From positions 1,586,501 through 1,650,500 of the forward strand of contig JADJYQ010000001.1 of the NCBI GenBank assembly GCA_016719615.1: DNA of 64,000 nucleotides, given 5' to 3'. The stretch is from Saprospiraceae bacterium (GTDB taxonomy: Bacteria > Bacteroidota > Bacteroidia > Chitinophagales > Saprospiraceae). Positions 26,883 through 36,975 of this stretch are shown here, piece after piece; positions within the stretch are counted from its first letter, which is position 1; every line of letters begins with the position of its first letter. The translations under genes and the position numbers were made by a program. A model generated the notes under the pieces. It saw nothing but the letters and a program-made list of their open reading frames with translations, was not told the DNA's origin and ran no database searches.

Positions 26883-26974
26883 ATAGTTCTTATTTTCTCC
26901 TTTAAGCTGAGCCGACGGACTTTAAATAACTGATGTAGCTTTCGTTTTGTTGCCCTGGCATTGAGGTCTTTCAT
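26864..26974 (-). CDS. possible very small basic protein or gene remnant
   Basis: A 36-codon frame from ATG 26974 encodes a strongly basic peptide (many Lys/Arg, for example 'ATKRKLHQLFKVRRLSLKEK'). It is in the same frame as the end of the ABC-F gene, with its ATG 24 bp past the ABC-F stop, and it ends inside the terminator hairpin. It may be a small gene, the tail of a lost gene, or chance. No family recognised. Confidence 0.2.
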   Translation of the reverse strand: MKDLNARATKRKLHQLFKVRRLSLKEKIRTIKKGFK

Positions 26975-26998
26975 CGGGTAAATGGACCCATCATATTT

Positions 26999-28889
26999 TT
27001 ATAATTCGACTTCTTCTACGAGTTTTTCCCAATCGATAGTCAACTGGTTTAGAGCATTTTGAAGGGCTTCATAATTTTGCAGGATCCGTTTATGATCAGG
27101 GGAATCATAAAAAGATGGTTCGTGCATTTTTTGTTCAGTAAGTTGAATCTCTTGCTCCACTTTTAATATTTCCTTTTCAATAATTTGAATCTGTCTTTGC
27201 AGTTTTTTTCGGGTATTATAATCTAAACTTGGTGTTACAATAGCTTCTGTTTTCTTAGCAGCTTTCATGCCATCATATACTGTATCTGAATTCGTCTTTT
27301 CCAGATAATACTCGATATCACCTTCGAAAACCTGGATTTTCCTATTTTCAAAAAGTATCGTTTTCTGAGCAAGATCCTTTAAAAATTCACGATCATGTGA
27401 TACAATGATCACCGTACCTGTATAATCGCGTAAGGCCTCTTTAAGTCTGTTTTTAGAAGGAATATCCAAGTGGTGTGTAGGCTCATCGAGTATTAAAAAA
27501 TTATGCTCTTGCACCAAAAGTAAAGCTAGTCGAACCCTCGCCTTTTCTCCTCCCGACAATACACTTATTTTTTATCAACATCCTCTCCCCTCAATCCAAG
27601 TCCGCCCATAATTTTGCGAACCATTGGCCTCATATCCGCATTGCAATAGGCCTCTAAGGTTTCTAAAGGTGTCCAGTCTTTATTTAAAAAATCGCTGTGT
27701 TCCTGAGCGTAATAGCAAGTTTAACTTGATGGCCAAGTTCAAGCGTGCCGCTTTCAGCCATAATTTCTTCACATATCAATCTAACGAGGGTACTTTTACC
27801 ATTTCCATTGGCGCCAATAAAACTCCATTTCATTCCTTTCTCGATATACAGATTGACATCTTCTAATACTTGTTTTGGGCCATAAGACTTTGAAAGATTT
27901 TTAATTTCGACAATTTTATGACCACTCTGAACAGTAGGTCTGAATTTTAATCGTATATCAGAGACATCATCTTCGGGTTGTTCTTTGATATCCAATCTTC
28001 CCAATTCAGTTATCAGCGATTGTGCAAATGAGGCCTTGCTGGCTTTGTATCGAAATTTATCAATCAGCATTTCTTTATGCTTGATTAACTTTTGTTGCGC
28101 TTCAAATTCGCGCAATTCCATTTCTTTTCGTTCTTGTCTGTAAAGTTTATAAGCTGTGTAATTTCCTTTGAAATCGTAAACTTTTCCTTTATCCAATTCA
28201 ATAATGCGTTTGCCTACATTATCCAAAAACATTAAATCGTGAGAAATAAGTACTACGGTACCTTCGTATTTTTTTAAAAAATCCTCCAACCAGCGAAGTG
28301 CTACGATATCCAGGTGATTGTTTGGCTCATCGAGTAATAAAATTTCAGGTTTTGACAGAAGTAATTTGGCAAGTTCGACGCGCATTCTCCAACCGCCACT
28401 GAACTCCTTCACTTTTTTATTAAAATCATTAGATGTAAATCCTAAACCAATTAAGATCTTTTCAATTTTACCTTCCAGTTTATCTGCTTCAAGATAATCC
28501 AAACGAGAATGTGCTTCTTGTAATTCAATAATAGCAGCCTGCAACGTGTGTTCATCAGCAGAATGTTGTTGGAGAATCAACTCGCAATTTTGAACTATAC
28601 TTTGCAAATGCGTAATTTCAGGTAGCGCATTACGAACTTCTTCTTTCAGCAAGAAATCGTGATCTACAGGAAGTTCTTGCCTTAACAAGCCAATTGATTG
28701 ATTACCCTGGTTTTCAACAATACCCTGATCGGGTTTGAGTTCACCTGAGAGTATTTTAAATAAGGTAGATTTACCTGTTCCATTGCGACCGCATAAGGCT
28801 ATTTTTTCACCGTCTGAAATTGTCAATGACAGATTATCGAATATTTTCCGACCTCCAAAACCTAAATATAATCCTTGTATTCTGATCAC
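26999..28889 (-). CDS. ABC-F family ATPase (two frameshifts)
   Basis: ABC-F proteins have two ATPase domains, no membrane part, and act on ribosomes. Domain 1 has Walker A 'LCGRNGTGKSTLF', signature 'VKEFSGGWRMRVELAKLL' and Walker B 'ILLLDEPNNHLD'. Domain 2 has Walker A 'FIGANGNGKSTLV', signature 'SGGEKARVRLALL' and 'FLILDEPTHHLD', then a coiled-coil C-terminus. The frame breaks twice. Near 27714 one base is missing; restoring it gives 'AYYAQEHSDF'. Then the run of six T at 27568-27573 (plus strand) needs a seventh, giving 'VDKKISVLSGGEK'. Both are single-base losses, more like sequence error than decay. The start is a GTG, 5 bp after yqgE, in the folE-fabD-yqgE operon. Confidence 0.88.
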
Positions 28890-28894
28890 TATGT

Positions 28895-29467
28895 TTAATT
28901 CATGAGTTCATCTCCATCCAAAGAGGACAATGCACTAAAATGATAGCCTTTGTACTCCAGTATATCCCGCCAAAGACTTTCGGGTTTATTTTTAAAAAGA
29001 AAGTTGGGCTCCATATCAGAAACTAACCAGGATTTTGTTTTCATCTCTTCTTCAAGCTGGCCTTGTGACCAACCGCTGTAACCAACATAAAATCGAATGT
29101 TCTGCGCCAGAATTAATTTACATTCAATCAAAAATCTCAATTTGTCATAGTTCCCACTCCAATAGACACCTCTAGATATTTTAATGGAATCGTCCAATAA
29201 TTCTCCAACATTATGAATAAAATACATGCTGTTGTTATCTACCGGACCACCATAATGCACGGGCGCTTCCAAATCACCAAAGTCGGAAGTCAGGTCTTCC
29301 AGACGGACATCCATTTTTCGATTTAATATAAAGCCAACTGTTCCTTCTTCACGGGTGTAATCAGCAACAAGAACGACGGTTCTTTTAAAATTAGGATCCA
29401 GCATAAATGGCTCCGATACCAAAATTTTCCCAGTTTCTAATATGGGGATTCCTTCGGGTTTAATCAT
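28895..29467 (-). CDS. yqgE: YqgE/AlgH family protein
   Basis: This 190-residue protein matches the DUF179 family: 'GKILVSEPFMLDPNFKRTVVLVADY' split over its start region, 'GTVGFILNRKM' and 'VHYGGPV' for the core, and 'FYVGYSGWSQGQLEEEM' toward the C-terminus. The fold is known but no enzymatic function is established; AlgH affects alginate regulation in Pseudomonas. It is third in a tight operon, 2 bp after fabD and 5 bp before the ABC-F gene. Confidence 0.93.
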   Translation of the reverse strand: MIKPEGIPILETGKILVSEPFMLDPNFKRTVVLVADYTREEGTVGFILNRKMDVRLEDLTSDFGDLEAPVHYGGPVDNNSMYFIHNVGELLDDSIKISRGVYWSGNYDKLRFLIECKLILAQNIRFYVGYSGWSQGQLEEEMKTKSWLVSDMEPNFLFKNKPESLWRDILEYKGYHFSALSSLDGDELMN

Positions 29468-29469
29468 CG

Positions 29470-30357
29470 TTAAATAGATTGAACGGGTACTTCCCTATTT
29501 ATCCTTTTTAAAAAGCCGCTTAATACAGTTCCATTTCCTCCAACTTCGTAAAATTGATCATAACCATCATGTATCATATTTTGCATGGTTTGTGTCCATT
29601 TTACTGCTGATGTCAATTGCGATTTTAAATTTGCTTTTATTTTCTCCGGTTCTATTTCTGCTGCTGCATTCACATTTTGGTAAATGGGACAAATCGGTTG
29701 TTTAAAATCTGTTGCATCAATTGCGCTTTCCAATTCTCGGCGGGCAGGTTCCATTAAAGGAGAATGAAATGCTCCGCCAACGGCTAATGTAATAAATCGT
29801 TTAGCTCCGGCTGCAAGCATGATAGTCTCTATTTTTTGAATACCACTCAAACTTCCAGAGATCACTAACTGTCCAGGACAATTATAATTAGCAGCAATAA
29901 CTATATCTTCAGTAAAAGATTGACACAATTCCTCAATCTTAGCATCATCCAAGCCAACTATTGCAGCCATGGTGCCCGGATTTGTTTCACAGGCATGTTG
30001 CATCGCGTGTGCCCGAATATTAACGAGTTTTAAGCCATCCTGAAAGCTAAGAACGCCAGCTGCTACTAAAGCAGAAAATTCTCCAAGGGAATGCCCTGCC
30101 ACGCCTTGATACGAGATATCCTTACCGAGTGTTTTTGCATGGATCACGGAATGAATAAATACGGAAGGCTGTGTGATTTTAGTTTGCCGAAGTTCTTCCT
30201 CAGATCCTTCAAACATAACTTCTGTGATTTTAAATCCCAATAAATCATTCGCTTCATCAAACAAATTACGGGCTTCAGAATTCTCTTCATATAAATTCTT
30301 GCCCATACCCTTAAACTGGCTGGCTTGTCCAGGAAAAATAAATGCGGTTTTTTGCAT
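29470..30357 (-). CDS. fabD: malonyl-CoA:ACP transacylase
   Basis: FabD loads malonyl groups on acyl carrier protein to start fatty-acid elongation. The 295-residue sequence has 'FPGQASQFKGMGKNLY' at the N-terminus, the nucleophile serine in 'GHSLGEFSAL' (Ser90), 'QHACETNPGTMAAI', and the catalytic His in 'GGAFHSPLMEPA'. It lies 1 bp after folE and 2 bp before yqgE. No other fab genes are in the window, so this copy is not part of a fatty-acid cluster. Confidence 0.95.
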   Translation of the reverse strand: MQKTAFIFPGQASQFKGMGKNLYEENSEARNLFDEANDLLGFKITEVMFEGSEEELRQTKITQPSVFIHSVIHAKTLGKDISYQGVAGHSLGEFSALVAAGVLSFQDGLKLVNIRAHAMQHACETNPGTMAAIVGLDDAKIEELCQSFTEDIVIAANYNCPGQLVISGSLSGIQKIETIMLAAGAKRFITLAVGGAFHSPLMEPARRELESAIDATDFKQPICPIYQNVNAAAEIEPEKIKANLKSQLTSAVKWTQTMQNMIHDGYDQFYEVGGNGTVLSGFLKRINREVPVQSI

Positions 30358-30358
30358 A

Positions 30359-30931
30359 TTAAATAGAATCTGATTGTATTAAATTTAAAAATTCACTACG
30401 CGTTTCCACCTTTCGGAAAATGCCGGTAAAGGCGGATGTTTTTGTGATAGAATTTTGCTTTTGTACACCCCGCATCATCATGCACATATGTCGGGCTTCA
30501 ATGACGATAGCAGCACCGAGTGGATTCAAAGTATTTTGAATGCAATTCAGTATTTCATGGGTCAGGCGCTCCTGTACTTGCAGGCGTCTGCTGTAAACAT
30601 CGACCAATCGAGCCAGTTTACTTAATCCGACGATATGTCCGTTAGGTATGTAGCCAATATGCGCTTTGCCGAAAAAAGGGAGCATATGGTGTTCACAGAG
30701 GCTGTACAGTTCAATATCTTTAACAATGACCATTTCGCTGTATTCTTCTTTGAACAATGCAGATGATAATACGTCTTCTCCTTTTAAAGCATAACCCTGG
30801 GTAAAAAATTCCATGGCTTTTGCTGCTCTTTCCGGAGTTTTAGATAAACCTTCCCTGTTCGGGTCTTCTCCTATTTCGCCAAGCAAAGTCTTGTAGAGGC
30901 TTTCCAAATCACTATTTTTTAATGAATGCAC
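30359..30931 (-). CDS. folE: GTP cyclohydrolase I
   Basis: FolE opens the GTP ring to make 7,8-dihydroneopterin triphosphate, the first step of folate (and related pterin) synthesis. The 190-residue sequence shows the zinc and catalytic residues in 'LYSLCEHHMLPFFGKAHIGY', 'IVGLSKLARLVDVYSRRLQ', and the C-terminal zinc Cys in 'HMCMMMRGVQKQNS'. It heads the operon folE-fabD-yqgE-ABC-F with near-zero spacing. FolP, a later enzyme of the same pathway, is at 0.9-1.8 kb. Confidence 0.96.
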   Translation of the reverse strand: MHSLKNSDLESLYKTLLGEIGEDPNREGLSKTPERAAKAMEFFTQGYALKGEDVLSSALFKEEYSEMVIVKDIELYSLCEHHMLPFFGKAHIGYIPNGHIVGLSKLARLVDVYSRRLQVQERLTHEILNCIQNTLNPLGAAIVIEARHMCMMMRGVQKQNSITKTSAFTGIFRKVETRSEFLNLIQSDSI

Positions 30932-31058
30932 GATAAAGAATTTGAGAATAAACGTTTTCTTGTTAGCATTGGTTGCACAGTCGTCGGATTTGTGGTCAAA
31001 TTAATCCATTTTATGAAATCATAAATCGAAATCTCGATCATAAGGCCCGTAAAGCTCG

Positions 31059-31066
31059 TATTTTTG
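31059..31066 (+). promoter_or_regulatory. Bacteroidota-type -7 box (TATTTTTG) for the LytS-like kinase
   Basis: TATTTTTG matches TAnnTTTG and lies 10 bp before the ATG at 31077. The 145-bp gap to the divergent folE start would hold both promoters. Confidence 0.5.
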
Positions 31067-31076
31067 AGTTCGCATT

Positions 31077-32153
31077 ATGAATGTAAACAGCACTGATCTT
31101 AAAAGTGGTCAAATATCTTCATTATATACCACACAAAGTCTTTTATGGTTGCTGTTTATTGCTCTGGGTTTTTACATTAAACCCGTCCCCTGGAATTATT
31201 ATGAAACACTGATGTGGGCTCTCGGAAATACATTTTTTTATATAATAGCCATCAACGTTAATCTACATATCCTGATCCCAAGATTTATGTTCAGGCAGTC
31301 AATTCTACCTTATTTGACATTACTTTTAGGCGTTTCTCTGCTTTTGACCCCTTTTGCCTGGATGTTCAATATGTGGATGGTTTCAGACTACCCCGAAATG
31401 GAAGTGAGATGGCTGACTTTGCCTCAATTTCATTTTATCAATCTGATCATTTTAAGCGCCCTGAGCTCTTTGATTCGCGTGCCCATGGATTGGTTAAAAA
31501 TTCAATCTGAGAAAAAGGAATTATTGACCCGCAATATTGAAACGGAGCTACAATCGCTCAAAAACCAGATCAATCCACATTTTTTGTTTAATACGCTGAA
31601 TAATCTTTATGCGCTTACTTTAAAAAAGTCAGAACAAGCGCCGGAAGTGGTTTTGAAATTATCTGATATGATGCGTTACATGTTGTATGAATGTAATGAA
31701 CCAATGGTGACGATCGAACAGGAAATGAAATATATTCGAAATTATATTGAATTGGAAAAACTCAGATATTCGGCGAATTCAGAAATTCAATTGGACGTCG
31801 ACGAACAACTTTCTAAATACAAAATTGCTCCACTTCTGTTGATCCCATTTGTTGAAAACAGTTTTAAGCATGGAATGCAAAACACTATTGACCAGGCTTT
31901 CATTCAAATTCAAGCTAAACTTGTAGGCAACGAGTTATTTTTTGCCGTTCATAATTCTAAACCTCAGTCAGCTCCGGATCAGGCACGGCCAAAAACTGTA
32001 GGGGGTGTTGGCTTGGTCAATGCAAAACGAAGATTAGAACTTATTTATCCCATGCGTTATGTCCTGGATATTCAGGATATGCCCGATACTTTCAAAGTTG
32101 ATTTGCGAATTGATTTAAATACTTATTCAAATGATACGAACACTCATTATTGA
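31077..32153 (+). CDS. LytS-like membrane histidine kinase
   Basis: Four hydrophobic segments fill residues 18-140, followed by the His_kinase (PF06580-like) core with phospho-acceptor His168 in 'LKNQINPHFLFNTLNNLYAL'. 'LLLIPFVENSFKHGM' is the N box and 'VGGVGLVNAKRRLELIYP' the G region of the ATPase. This family pairs with LytTR regulators. Its end overlaps the LytTR gene by 23 bp, so expression is coupled. The signal is unknown. Confidence 0.93.
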   Translation: MNVNSTDLKSGQISSLYTTQSLLWLLFIALGFYIKPVPWNYYETLMWALGNTFFYIIAINVNLHILIPRFMFRQSILPYLTLLLGVSLLLTPFAWMFNMWMVSDYPEMEVRWLTLPQFHFINLIILSALSSLIRVPMDWLKIQSEKKELLTRNIETELQSLKNQINPHFLFNTLNNLYALTLKKSEQAPEVVLKLSDMMRYMLYECNEPMVTIEQEMKYIRNYIELEKLRYSANSEIQLDVDEQLSKYKIAPLLLIPFVENSFKHGMQNTIDQAFIQIQAKLVGNELFFAVHNSKPQSAPDQARPKTVGGVGLVNAKRRLELIYPMRYVLDIQDMPDTFKVDLRIDLNTYSNDTNTHY

Positions 32154-32850
32154 TGACGAACCACTGGCAGTAGAAATTCTGGAGACCTATGTAAAACAGA
32201 TTCCAGAGCTTCAGCTCCATGGCAAATGTTATAATGCCATTGATGCCAACCGGCTAATACAAACGGAAGCCGTAGATCTCATTTTTGCAGATATTCAAAT
32301 GCCGCAAATGACGGGAATTGAATTGATGCGAAGCCTCGCAAATCCTCCGTTGGTCATATTTACAACCGCATATCCCGAGTTTGCCGTTGAAGGATTTGAA
32401 TTGAATGCAGTAGACTATTTGCTCAAACCTATTGCATTTGACCGCTTTTTAAAGTCCGTCAATAAAGCTATGTCAAAATTGGGCTCTTTAGAAAAGAAAA
32501 ATGATAAGGACCTGGAAAGGCAGGATTTTATTTTTGTAAAGGCGGACAAAAAGTTGGTCAAATTGCAGTACGATGAAATCCTTTTCATTGAAGGACTTAA
32601 AGATTATGTCATCATCTATACCGACAATAGTCGCATAGTCACTTTACAAACCATGAAATCCCTGGAAGAAAAATTGCCCGAGCAATTTTTTGTAAGAGTA
32701 CACAGATCTTACATTGTAAATCTCGAAAAGATCAATTCTATACATTCAGATGACATTGAGATGATCGTCAAAGGACAAGCCAAACAAATTCCGATCGGAA
32801 ACAACTATGCTGATCACTTTAACAAAATTATCAGCAAGAAAAGGATTTAA
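32131..32850 (+). CDS. LytTR-family response regulator
   Basis: The receiver domain has DDE (8-10), phospho-acceptor Asp54 in 'LIFADIQMPQMTG', and Lys in 'YLLKPIAFDRF'. The LytTR DNA-binding domain includes 'YDEILFIEGLKDYVIIYT', 'TMKSLEEKLP', and 'FFVRVHRSYIVNLEKI'. It is the partner of the overlapping LytS-like kinase. A hairpin terminator follows 26 bp after the stop. Confidence 0.94.
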   Translation: MIRTLIIDDEPLAVEILETYVKQIPELQLHGKCYNAIDANRLIQTEAVDLIFADIQMPQMTGIELMRSLANPPLVIFTTAYPEFAVEGFELNAVDYLLKPIAFDRFLKSVNKAMSKLGSLEKKNDKDLERQDFIFVKADKKLVKLQYDEILFIEGLKDYVIIYTDNSRIVTLQTMKSLEEKLPEQFFVRVHRSYIVNLEKINSIHSDDIEMIVKGQAKQIPIGNNYADHFNKIISKKRI

Positions 32851-32876
32851 GTTTTCCCAACTTATTAAAAATAAAC

Positions 32877-32895
32877 AAGCCCCTTAACGGGGCTT
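32877..32895. terminator. bidirectional hairpin terminator
   Basis: AAGCCCC and GGGGCTT pair in a 7-bp stem around TTAAC. T-rich sequence follows on the plus strand, and A-rich sequence precedes it, which reads as T-rich on the minus strand. It sits between the convergent LytTR gene and the dockerin gene and could end both. Confidence 0.7.
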
Positions 32896-32942
32896 ATTTA
32901 TTCTAACAATTTAGATTAAACTGGTTATATAAAAAACAGGGA

Positions 32943-35407
32943 CTATCTAATGATTTCTACTTTTTTGGTGATGGGGCCTAAAATGGTTTCTGCCTTTAAC
33001 AGGTATAAACCATTTTGAATTCCATCAAGTTCGATTTGATTGTGTTTCGCATCGGGATTTTCAATCAATTTTATGACATTTCCTGACAATGAATACAGTG
33101 CAAGACTGATCAATTTATTCTTTCCATTTAAATGCATCGTCAAGATATCACTAGCAGGCACGGGATAAATAATTAGGGCATCAGGATCTAAAGTAGGTTC
33201 TTCGTTTTTAGTAAATCGCAAGTAAGCCACTTGATCTTGTAATTTTAAAATTCTTCCTTCTTCGTTGATAGATTGAATATTTTTAAAGAAAAATGGAATT
33301 TTATCATCTTCTCGGCGGAATCCTCCAAGATCATCCTCAACTATAAAAGTTATTAATTCCACACCACCTTTACCACTTACTTTTTTACCATTTTGCCCTA
33401 CCAAAACCACTTTCCAATCTGCCATCCCATGGTTTTTATACATATGGAGTAAAGTCGCATTTTGCGCCGCCCAACCATTATCATAAAATCCAACTTCAAG
33501 TGTATTTTCGTCAACGACATCCACATTATAATCCAATTCGTATGAGTACCCCGTCATATTTATGGCAGGGTATGCATCATCACCTAATTGAACTTCAATG
33601 ATGGCGAGATCTCCAATACCTATGTTTGGTGTAAGTACTTCTAGATTAAAGGAAAATCGCCCCGGTCATATACTGGTTTGGGAACCAGAGAATGTTGTTT
33701 TCTATAGAAATTTGAAATATAAAGGGTATCATTAATATTGATCACTCCATTGCCATCTGTATCGGCATGTTTTAAATTTGCAAAACCATTGCTAAATTGA
33801 TCATCCCAATCATTGGAACGAAGTGCTCTAAAATTTGAAGTGGATTGATAAGTTCGGCTGCTTCCATCATTTCCGAGATGGTATGCGACTTCGAGCAGGT
33901 CCAGCATAGTGACCTCCCCATCGAGATTGACATCGCCCGGCCAAACACAGTCGCCTGCACAATGCTTAGCGCAGTTTTTACTCTCGTCGTAAATTTCAAC
34001 TTCGCACGCTGCTTCTATGCATTCATTGGTCGAGGAAATGCAATATTCAACAGTAAAATTCCTAAAACCGGCATAATCTTTAGGAGTATGGAAAACCAAA
34101 AGATTAAAACCCATGACAGTATCTTTACAACCCTTGTAATCCAGGTAAATAGTGTCATACCCAGGATAAAAACGAACGCTATCATCGGGGGAACTGAAGT
34201 CATATGCATCTATCGGAATATGATAACTGATGACCAAAGGAACGTTTTTGGGTGTAGCAAATTTGTACATCGCCCTGTTATCAGGTTCCCAGTTGCCTAT
34301 AAATAATTTGACTATTCCGTATTCACAATTTCCTTGTGGACAAACTTTGTAAGTAAAATCCTGAACACCTTCGTATCCTGCCTCTGGAGTGTATGTAAAA
34401 TTACCCAAATTGTCGAGTTGGGTAATTGAGCCTCTCGATGGCGTTTGATCTAGTAGAAATGCATACTTTTTAACAATATCGTTATCGGCAACATTGAAGC
34501 TAATACTAGAATCTTTTGGCAAGAAAAAATAGTCGTTGACCACAATTTTATTTGGTGCTTTCATAGGATATACTTCCATGAAAACTGACCTATAGATACC
34601 ATTGCTTACAACGATGAACGTATCCTTACCTGTAAAAGAACTGGTAGGTTTATAAATTACACTATAGTCTGTATTGTATTCCAGGGTTCCATTCTGAGGA
34701 GCATCGTATGTAGTATACCCTGCTTGCGGCAATGGTATCGAGATTGGATTTGCTTTAGGTGTGCCCCGATGCAAGGTGTCATTAGTCAAATTTGCGAGGT
34801 CTACTACATTAATGACCATATTTGCATCCTTACATAAACCCAGTGTATCGCAAACGGTATAGTTGATGTGAGCTACTCCTATAAAATCTGTAGCAGGCCT
34901 GAATCGTATGGTCGTGCTGTTCTGCTTGGATGCGATGACATTGTTCTGAGCTGACAGATTATCAATATTAAGGTAGATATGGGAGCCCAGAGAAGAACTA
35001 TCATTTACCAAGGGTTGTACATCAGTATCGCCACTGTTCATATCGACCAGATAAATATCGGGTCTAGTAATCAAATTCGATTTTAAGACTTCGAAAACGA
35101 AACTTATATATTTGTATTTTCCGTAAAAGTCCTTGTATTCGTATGTGGCTGTATCTTTTCCTATGAATCCCGGAGTAGGTGTATATTCAACCTGTGGATC
35201 ATATTTACTACCTGCCAGCACCAGTTCGCCGTTAGCAGTTGAATCAATGATAAGTTTATTGGCCTGATAAGTATTTGGATAGTAGGTTATTTCATTATCT
35301 TTCAACAGTTTAAATACCAAATAAGGCCCATTAATTTCCTGAGCGGATAAGCCTATTGATAATAACAGACTAAGAACAATAAGGGTGTAAGTCCTGTTTG
35401 TTTTCAT
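32943..35407 (-). CDS. secreted T9SS protein with Ig-like repeats, dockerin and cohesin-like domains (frameshifted)
   Basis: A signal peptide (about 1-22, ending LSAQ) precedes cadherin/Ig-like repeats of the 'GFIGKDTATYEY' and 'GYEGVQDFTYKV' type. A type I dockerin pair follows ('PGDVNLDGEVTMLDLLEVAY' and 'DTDGNGVININDT'). The first frame stops at 33641 ('DRGDFPLI'). Adding one A to the plus-strand run at 33653-33656 continues as 'FSFNLEVLTP' into a cohesin-like domain and then a T9SS sorting domain ('LIIYPVPASDILTMHL', ending 'KKVEIIR'). So the two frames are one gene. The product is probably a cell-surface or secreted adhesive protein. The start at 35407 is 11 bp after a -7 box. Confidence 0.85.
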
Positions 35408-35418
35408 AACCAGCGATA

Positions 35419-35426
35419 CAAAAGTA
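35419..35426 (-). promoter_or_regulatory. Bacteroidota-type -7 box (TACTTTTG) for the dockerin protein gene
   Basis: On the minus strand TACTTTTG fits TAnnTTTG and lies 11 bp before the ATG at 35407. It overlaps the longer frame that would start at 35431. Confidence 0.5.
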
Positions 35427-35522
35427 AGCATTTACACCACATTTGCAAGAAATATATTCATATTTTTTTCATTTATATAAGCTTAATTTTTAATGTATTA
35501 TTCACGCAATTGACATTCAGTA

Positions 35523-35536
35523 ATATATATATATAT
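35523..35536. repeat. short AT dinucleotide repeat
   Basis: Seven AT units in the promoter-proximal gap between the dockerin gene and the decayed gene. Such runs can vary in length, but nothing shows a regulatory role here. Confidence 0.5.
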
Positions 35537-35674
35537 CTTTCTCATAATATGATATGAATTTATACTTAAAACAAGGACTAAAAAGTTGTCTTGAAATTGC
35601 CCTTTGTCTAAGTTCCACTTTAGGCACTAAAATCGCAGTTGTAAAAATAAATTTTTGCCTATCTTTCAGCAGCT

Positions 35675-36837
35675 ATGACGGACTCGAAATTTTATCGCTT
35701 TCTTCAGGAACTCCAACTTAAGGAACTTAAACGTTTTCGCAAATACTTGGAATCGCCTTATTTTAATTCCCATCCAAAAATTTTAAGACTGTTTGAAATA
35801 TTTGAAAAGGAATATACTAGCCCAAAATAAGCCAGAGTTATATAAAGAATTAATCTGGAAGGATTTTACCCAGATGAGGTTTTCGATTATGAAAAACTGA
35901 GAAACAAAACGAACTTGCAAAACTTAAATCTAAATGTAATAGATGACTATTTAAATATTTTTTTTATATCTGAAAAGCTTCGTAACTACTGTCTCATTTT
36001 AAGTTGGAGTAAGATGATTGAAATAAAATCAGATTTAAATTTTTTAAAAGAAGTAGATAATATTACTAGTCTATCATATTATAATTTTCCAACTATTGAA
36101 ATTTATTAATATTTATTAAACTTTCGTAGAACCTGAAAATATAGAGCCACTTTTTATAAATTAAAAAAATTAATCCAAGAACATTTACATTTATTTCCTC
36201 CAGCTGAAGCTAGAGATATCGTAAATAGCGCAATAAATTATACAATTCAACAACAATAAACAAAGGAAATTCAAAATTTTGCCGAAGACAACTTCGAGCT
36301 ATATCAAGCATTCTTTAAAAACAGATGTTATTTTAGTAAATGGTGAGATATCACCTTGGTCTTTCAAAAATATTATCACTTTGGCTTTAAGACTAGGAAA
36401 ATATAATTGGGTTGAAAATTTTATTTCTGATTATGGTCCTAGAATAAGTAATATTTACAGAGAAAATGCGGTAAATTATAATTCTGCATCTCTGTTCTTT
36501 TATTTAAAAGCATATAACAAAGCAATCCCTCTTCTTCAAATAGTTCAATTTGATGAATTGACTTATGGATTCAGGAGTGCAAAATCTATATTATTGCTTG
36601 CTATTACGAATTGGACGAATTTGATCCACTTTTTTCTTCATTGAAAGTTTTAAAAAGTATTTTTAAGCGAAATAAATCAATTGCGGAGGATCAGAAAGAG
36701 CTATTTAGAATTTATTAAATTTACAAAGAGCTCGACTCTACGATATTAAAACATTAAAAAGGTTGAAATCGGCAATTGAACATTCCCAAGCTATGAGTAA
36801 AAAATGGCTTCTCGAAAAAGTCGATGAACTTATTTAA
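35675..36837 (+). pseudogene. decayed conserved Bacteroidota/Saprospiraceae protein gene
   Basis: Pieces of one protein are spread over all three frames. They start with 'TDSKFYRFLQELQLKEL' and 'LESPYFNSHPKILRLFE', then 'YPDEVFDYEKLRNKTN', 'LFPPAEARDIVNSAI', 'SPWSFKNIITLALRLG', 'YYELDEFDPLFSSLK', and 'KKWLLEKVDELI' before a stop at 36835. At least six frame breaks or stops separate them, including TAA at 35828, TAA at 36107 and TAA near 36257. The order fits a roughly 390-residue helical family common in Saprospiraceae as I recall, of unknown function. The number of lesions is far above the one or two per gene seen elsewhere in the window, so true decay is likely. Confidence 0.75.
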
Positions 36838-36975
36838 TGAGCGTCATTCAGCCGTCCCCCAGCCTTACTTATATAAAGCCTAAATCATCCACTACTACAC
36901 ACAAAAATTGATCTCCTGAAAATTGAAGAGAAATTTCAGTGTTTAAATACAATATTATATTTAAATAGCGTGAGA

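Larger units (their letters stand above)
26395..26998. other. 604-bp gene-poor intergenic region
   Basis: Between the sensor kinase and the ABC-F gene there is no convincing protein gene. The region holds two near-identical perfect palindromes (26475-26515), a strong rho-independent terminator (26851-26882), a TAnnTTTG-like box at 26815-26822 shortly before that terminator, and a 36-codon basic reading frame on the minus strand (26864-26974). The mixture looks like a site of past rearrangement or a decayed element, but nothing proves it. Confidence 0.5.

Noticed and set aside
26999..27559. Separate gene for the second ABC-F ATPase half
   Set aside because: Its apparent start is the Leu of the conserved LSGGEK motif; two single-base corrections join it to the first half.
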